Positions 63,001 to 64,000 of a stretch of DNA of 64,000 bases are shown one piece after another. The DNA lies in NCBI GenBank assembly GCA_049514555.1, contig JBEKUY010000006.1, positions 62,001 through 126,000 of the forward strand. Direction: 5' to 3'. The notes under the pieces were generated by a model, which searched no databases, was not told the DNA's origin, and saw only the letters and a list, made by a program, of their open reading frames with translations. The position numbers were made by a program, and so were the translations under genes. The stretch comes from JBEKUY01 sp049514555. Lineage in GTDB: Bacteria > Acidobacteriota > Terriglobia > Acidiferrales > UBA7541. Positions within the stretch are counted from its first letter, which is position 1; each line of letters opens with the position of its first letter.

Positions 63001-63147
63001 GGGCTGATTCTGAGCCAGATGCTGACGCTGTTCACCACGCCGGTCGTCTATCTCTATATGGATCGCTTCCAGACCTGGTTACAGCGCGGCTTCTCACGGG
63101 GCCGAGCGGCGGCCCCGGCGCCAAACGCGCTTCCGGACATTACCTGA
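60022..63147 (+). CDS. RND multidrug efflux pump subunit (MdtC-like)
   Basis: This is a 1,041-aa second HAE-1 family transporter, starting at GTG 60022. It shares the full-length plan of its neighbour: FIRRPVATTLLTLAVFLSGA, the relay helix STGFVVDDAIVVIENITRHL, and IGIVKKNAILMIDFAIQAER. The two are diverged in the periplasmic loops that bind drugs, as MdtB and MdtC are, so a mixed trimer is likely. It lacks the Ala/Ser-rich insertion seen in the first pump. No outer-membrane factor follows within 230 bp. Confidence 0.95.
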   Translation: MNISANFSAPFIRRPVATTLLTLAVFLSGAVAFRLLPVAPLPQIDFPTISVGAGFPGASPETMASTVATPLERQFGRIAGVTQMTSVSQLGQTGVTLQFDLNRNIDAAARDVQAAINAARGNLPAGLPAQPSWRKVNPADAPIMLIALTSDNLSLPQLYDAADSILAQKLAQVEGVGQVFVGGSARPAVRVEVNPTMLNSYGISLEQVRAVLGSANANRPKGEFADVRRAWGIDSTDQLFLAKEYQPLIVTWHQGAAVRLSDVSDVIDSVENTENAGLANGKPGVVLVIFRQPGANMIETVDRVTAMMPLLRASISPSMALTIILDRTTTIRASIRDVEITLLISITLVVLVVFFFLRNVWATAIPSVAVPLSLVGTFGVMYLLHYSLDNLSLMALTISTGFVVDDAIVVIENITRHLEGGMRPFAAALQGAREIGFTVLSMSASLIAVFIPILLMAGIVGRLFREFAVTLSAAIAMSLMVSLTTTPMMCARFLRHETGGHGRLYRFAEGSFNLLLRTYTVSLRWVLRHQFLVLLMTIATAFVSIGLYIQVPKGFFPQQDTGRITGTILADQDSSFAAMRTKMEAFAQIVQADPAVDTVTAFTGGGRGLNTASMFVQLKPIGERKLSVDRVIARLRGKMAAVPGAALYMQAVQDVNVGGRFGAAQYQYTLQADYLPDLYRWAPLVLQRMSKVPELRDVNSDQQNRGLLASLVVDRDTASRLGVSMMAIDNTLGDAFGQRQVSNIYKGLNQYHVVMEVAPQYQRNPDDLKNIYVASNSGTLVPLSAFARYEPSNTPLTVNHQGQFPSITISFNLAPGAALGDAVRDVQAAQREMGLPASVHATFQGTAQAFQTSLSSQPILILTALAAVYIVLGILYESYIHPITILSTIPSAGVGALLAILLFKADLNVMALIGIILLIGIVKKNAILMIDFAIQAERLEKKPPVEAIYEACLLRFRPIMMTTMAALLGALPLAIGGGTGSELRRPLGMTIVGGLILSQMLTLFTTPVVYLYMDRFQTWLQRGFSRGRAAAPAPNALPDIT

Positions 63148-63378
63148 CGATAGCCTGCGTTCCCGTCCTCGATCGAGCTGGGCTCGTCTGCCAAGCCCCG
63201 GCAAATACTGGACCCAGACTGCGCGGCGCGTGACAGCGATCATCCGCTCCCTCGCGGCCGAGTGCGGGCGATCGTCGCACGGCGCTGGAGCTGTGTAGCC
63301 TCTCCCGCCGCTTGCGCATCCAACCGTCTTCTGCTGTAGGATGTCTTGATGCTGGCATTTGTCACGCAAGGGGGCTGA

Positions 63379-64000
63379 ATGCAGATCCGACGGCTTGGTA
63401 ATTCCGACCTTCAGATCACACCCGTCGGATTTGGCGCCTGGGCCCTGGGCGGAGGTGGCTGGGAATTCTCTTGGGGCGCGCAGTCCGACGAAGATTCGAT
63501 TGCGGCCATCCATCGTTCTCTCGAGCTGGGTGTCAACTGGATTGATACGGCCGCCGTGTACGGACTCGGCCATTCCGAGGAAGTTGTGGCGCGGGCTCTG
63601 AAGCAATGGAAGGGCGCGCGACCTTATGTCTTCACGAAGTGTTCCCTCGTCTGGGACCAAAAAGGACAAATCGACCGGGTGTTCCATGCCGCCTCGGTCC
63701 GCAGCGAATGCGAAGCCAGCCTGCGGCGTCTCGAAGTCGATACGATCGACCTCTATCAGATTCATTGGCCCCCGGAAGACAATGGCTCGGGCCTCGAGGA
63801 GGCTTGGTCCACCCTCGCCGCGCTGCAGAAGGAAGGCAAGGTCCGTTGGATCGGCGTTTCGAACTTCGACGCCGCGCAGATCCGCCGCGCTCAATCCGTT
63901 GCGCCCGTCACTTCGCTCCAGCCGCCCTATTCGCTCGTCCGCCGGGGCGTTGAGGCGGAAACGCTGCCCTATTGCGGGAAGCAGAGCATCGGTGTGATCG
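63379..64000 (+). CDS. Aldo/keto reductase, 5' part (runs off the window)
   Basis: The first 207 residues of an aldo/keto reductase are present. It opens MQIRRLGNSDLQITPVGFGA and has the catalytic Asp and Tyr in WIDTAAVYG, Lys in YVFTKCSLV and His in LYQIHWPPED, followed by GKVRWIGVSNF. GGGGG lies 7 bp before the ATG. It is a different subfamily from the reductase at 8784 (closer to the general YajO/IolS-like group). The C-terminal cofactor segment lies beyond the window. Confidence 0.92.
   Translation, partial: MQIRRLGNSDLQITPVGFGAWALGGGGWEFSWGAQSDEDSIAAIHRSLELGVNWIDTAAVYGLGHSEEVVARALKQWKGARPYVFTKCSLVWDQKGQIDRVFHAASVRSECEASLRRLEVDTIDLYQIHWPPEDNGSGLEEAWSTLAALQKEGKVRWIGVSNFDAAQIRRAQSVAPVTSLQPPYSLVRRGVEAETLPYCGKQSIGVI

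Noticed and set aside
1..64000. CRISPR arrays, rRNA genes and complete tRNA genes
   Set aside because: No regularly spaced repeats, rRNA segments or foldable complete tRNAs were seen by eye; the only tRNA-like sequence is the 44-nt initiator fragment.

Overview
The window is GC-rich and densely coded, and most likely comes from an Acidobacteriota genome. That is an inference from gene content: an Oar-type TonB-dependent receptor, CRTAC1/ASPIC-UnbV proteins, many exported glycoside hydrolases and GTG/TTG starts. No rRNA or other taxonomic marker is present to settle it.

Left chromosomal part (1-36900). feoA-feoB (minus strand) is a ferrous iron importer. It is followed by a phosphoesterase broken by one in-frame TAG, then by a saccharolytic neighbourhood: GH2, GH3, GH31 and GH116 enzymes, galT, aldo/keto reductase and SDR genes, most with export signals where expected. 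Inside this lies a four-gene plus-strand run at 17165-28689: an Oar-like receptor, a membrane-anchored five-haem cytochrome with a TPR tail, and two FG-GAP/ASPIC-UnbV proteins. The middle junction is a 4-base overlap and the next gap is 8 bases. I regard this run as the best candidate for a poorly described functional system. ligA, a lipid kinase, a DUF457-type membrane protein and a CPBP protease follow.

Mobile part (37458-53256). An enlarged RNase P RNA gene (rnpB, about 576 nt) ends at 37482. Its last 25 nt recur exactly at 53232-53256, so the 15.8 kb between looks like an element integrated into the 3' end of rnpB. Next to the left repeat is the C-terminal part of a tyrosine integrase, cut by a 1,285-bp insertion sequence. 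Inside are a LysR/redoxin/OsmC/AhpD-like/GNAT/DJ-1 set suggesting thiol or peroxide stress cargo, IS110 and IS4 remnants, a decayed conjugation module (virB2 and virB3 intact; virB4, coupling protein and primase only as fragments), a nested palindrome, a second intact integrase followed 9 bp later by the first 44 nt of an initiator tRNA gene, and a secreted subtilase. The element looks immobilised and decayed.

Right chromosomal part (53257-64000). Two small overlapping genes of unknown function, a membrane-anchored two-domain VOC protein, a three-gene RND efflux operon (one adaptor and two different inner-membrane pumps, MdtABC-like) and the start of an aldo/keto reductase gene that runs off the window.
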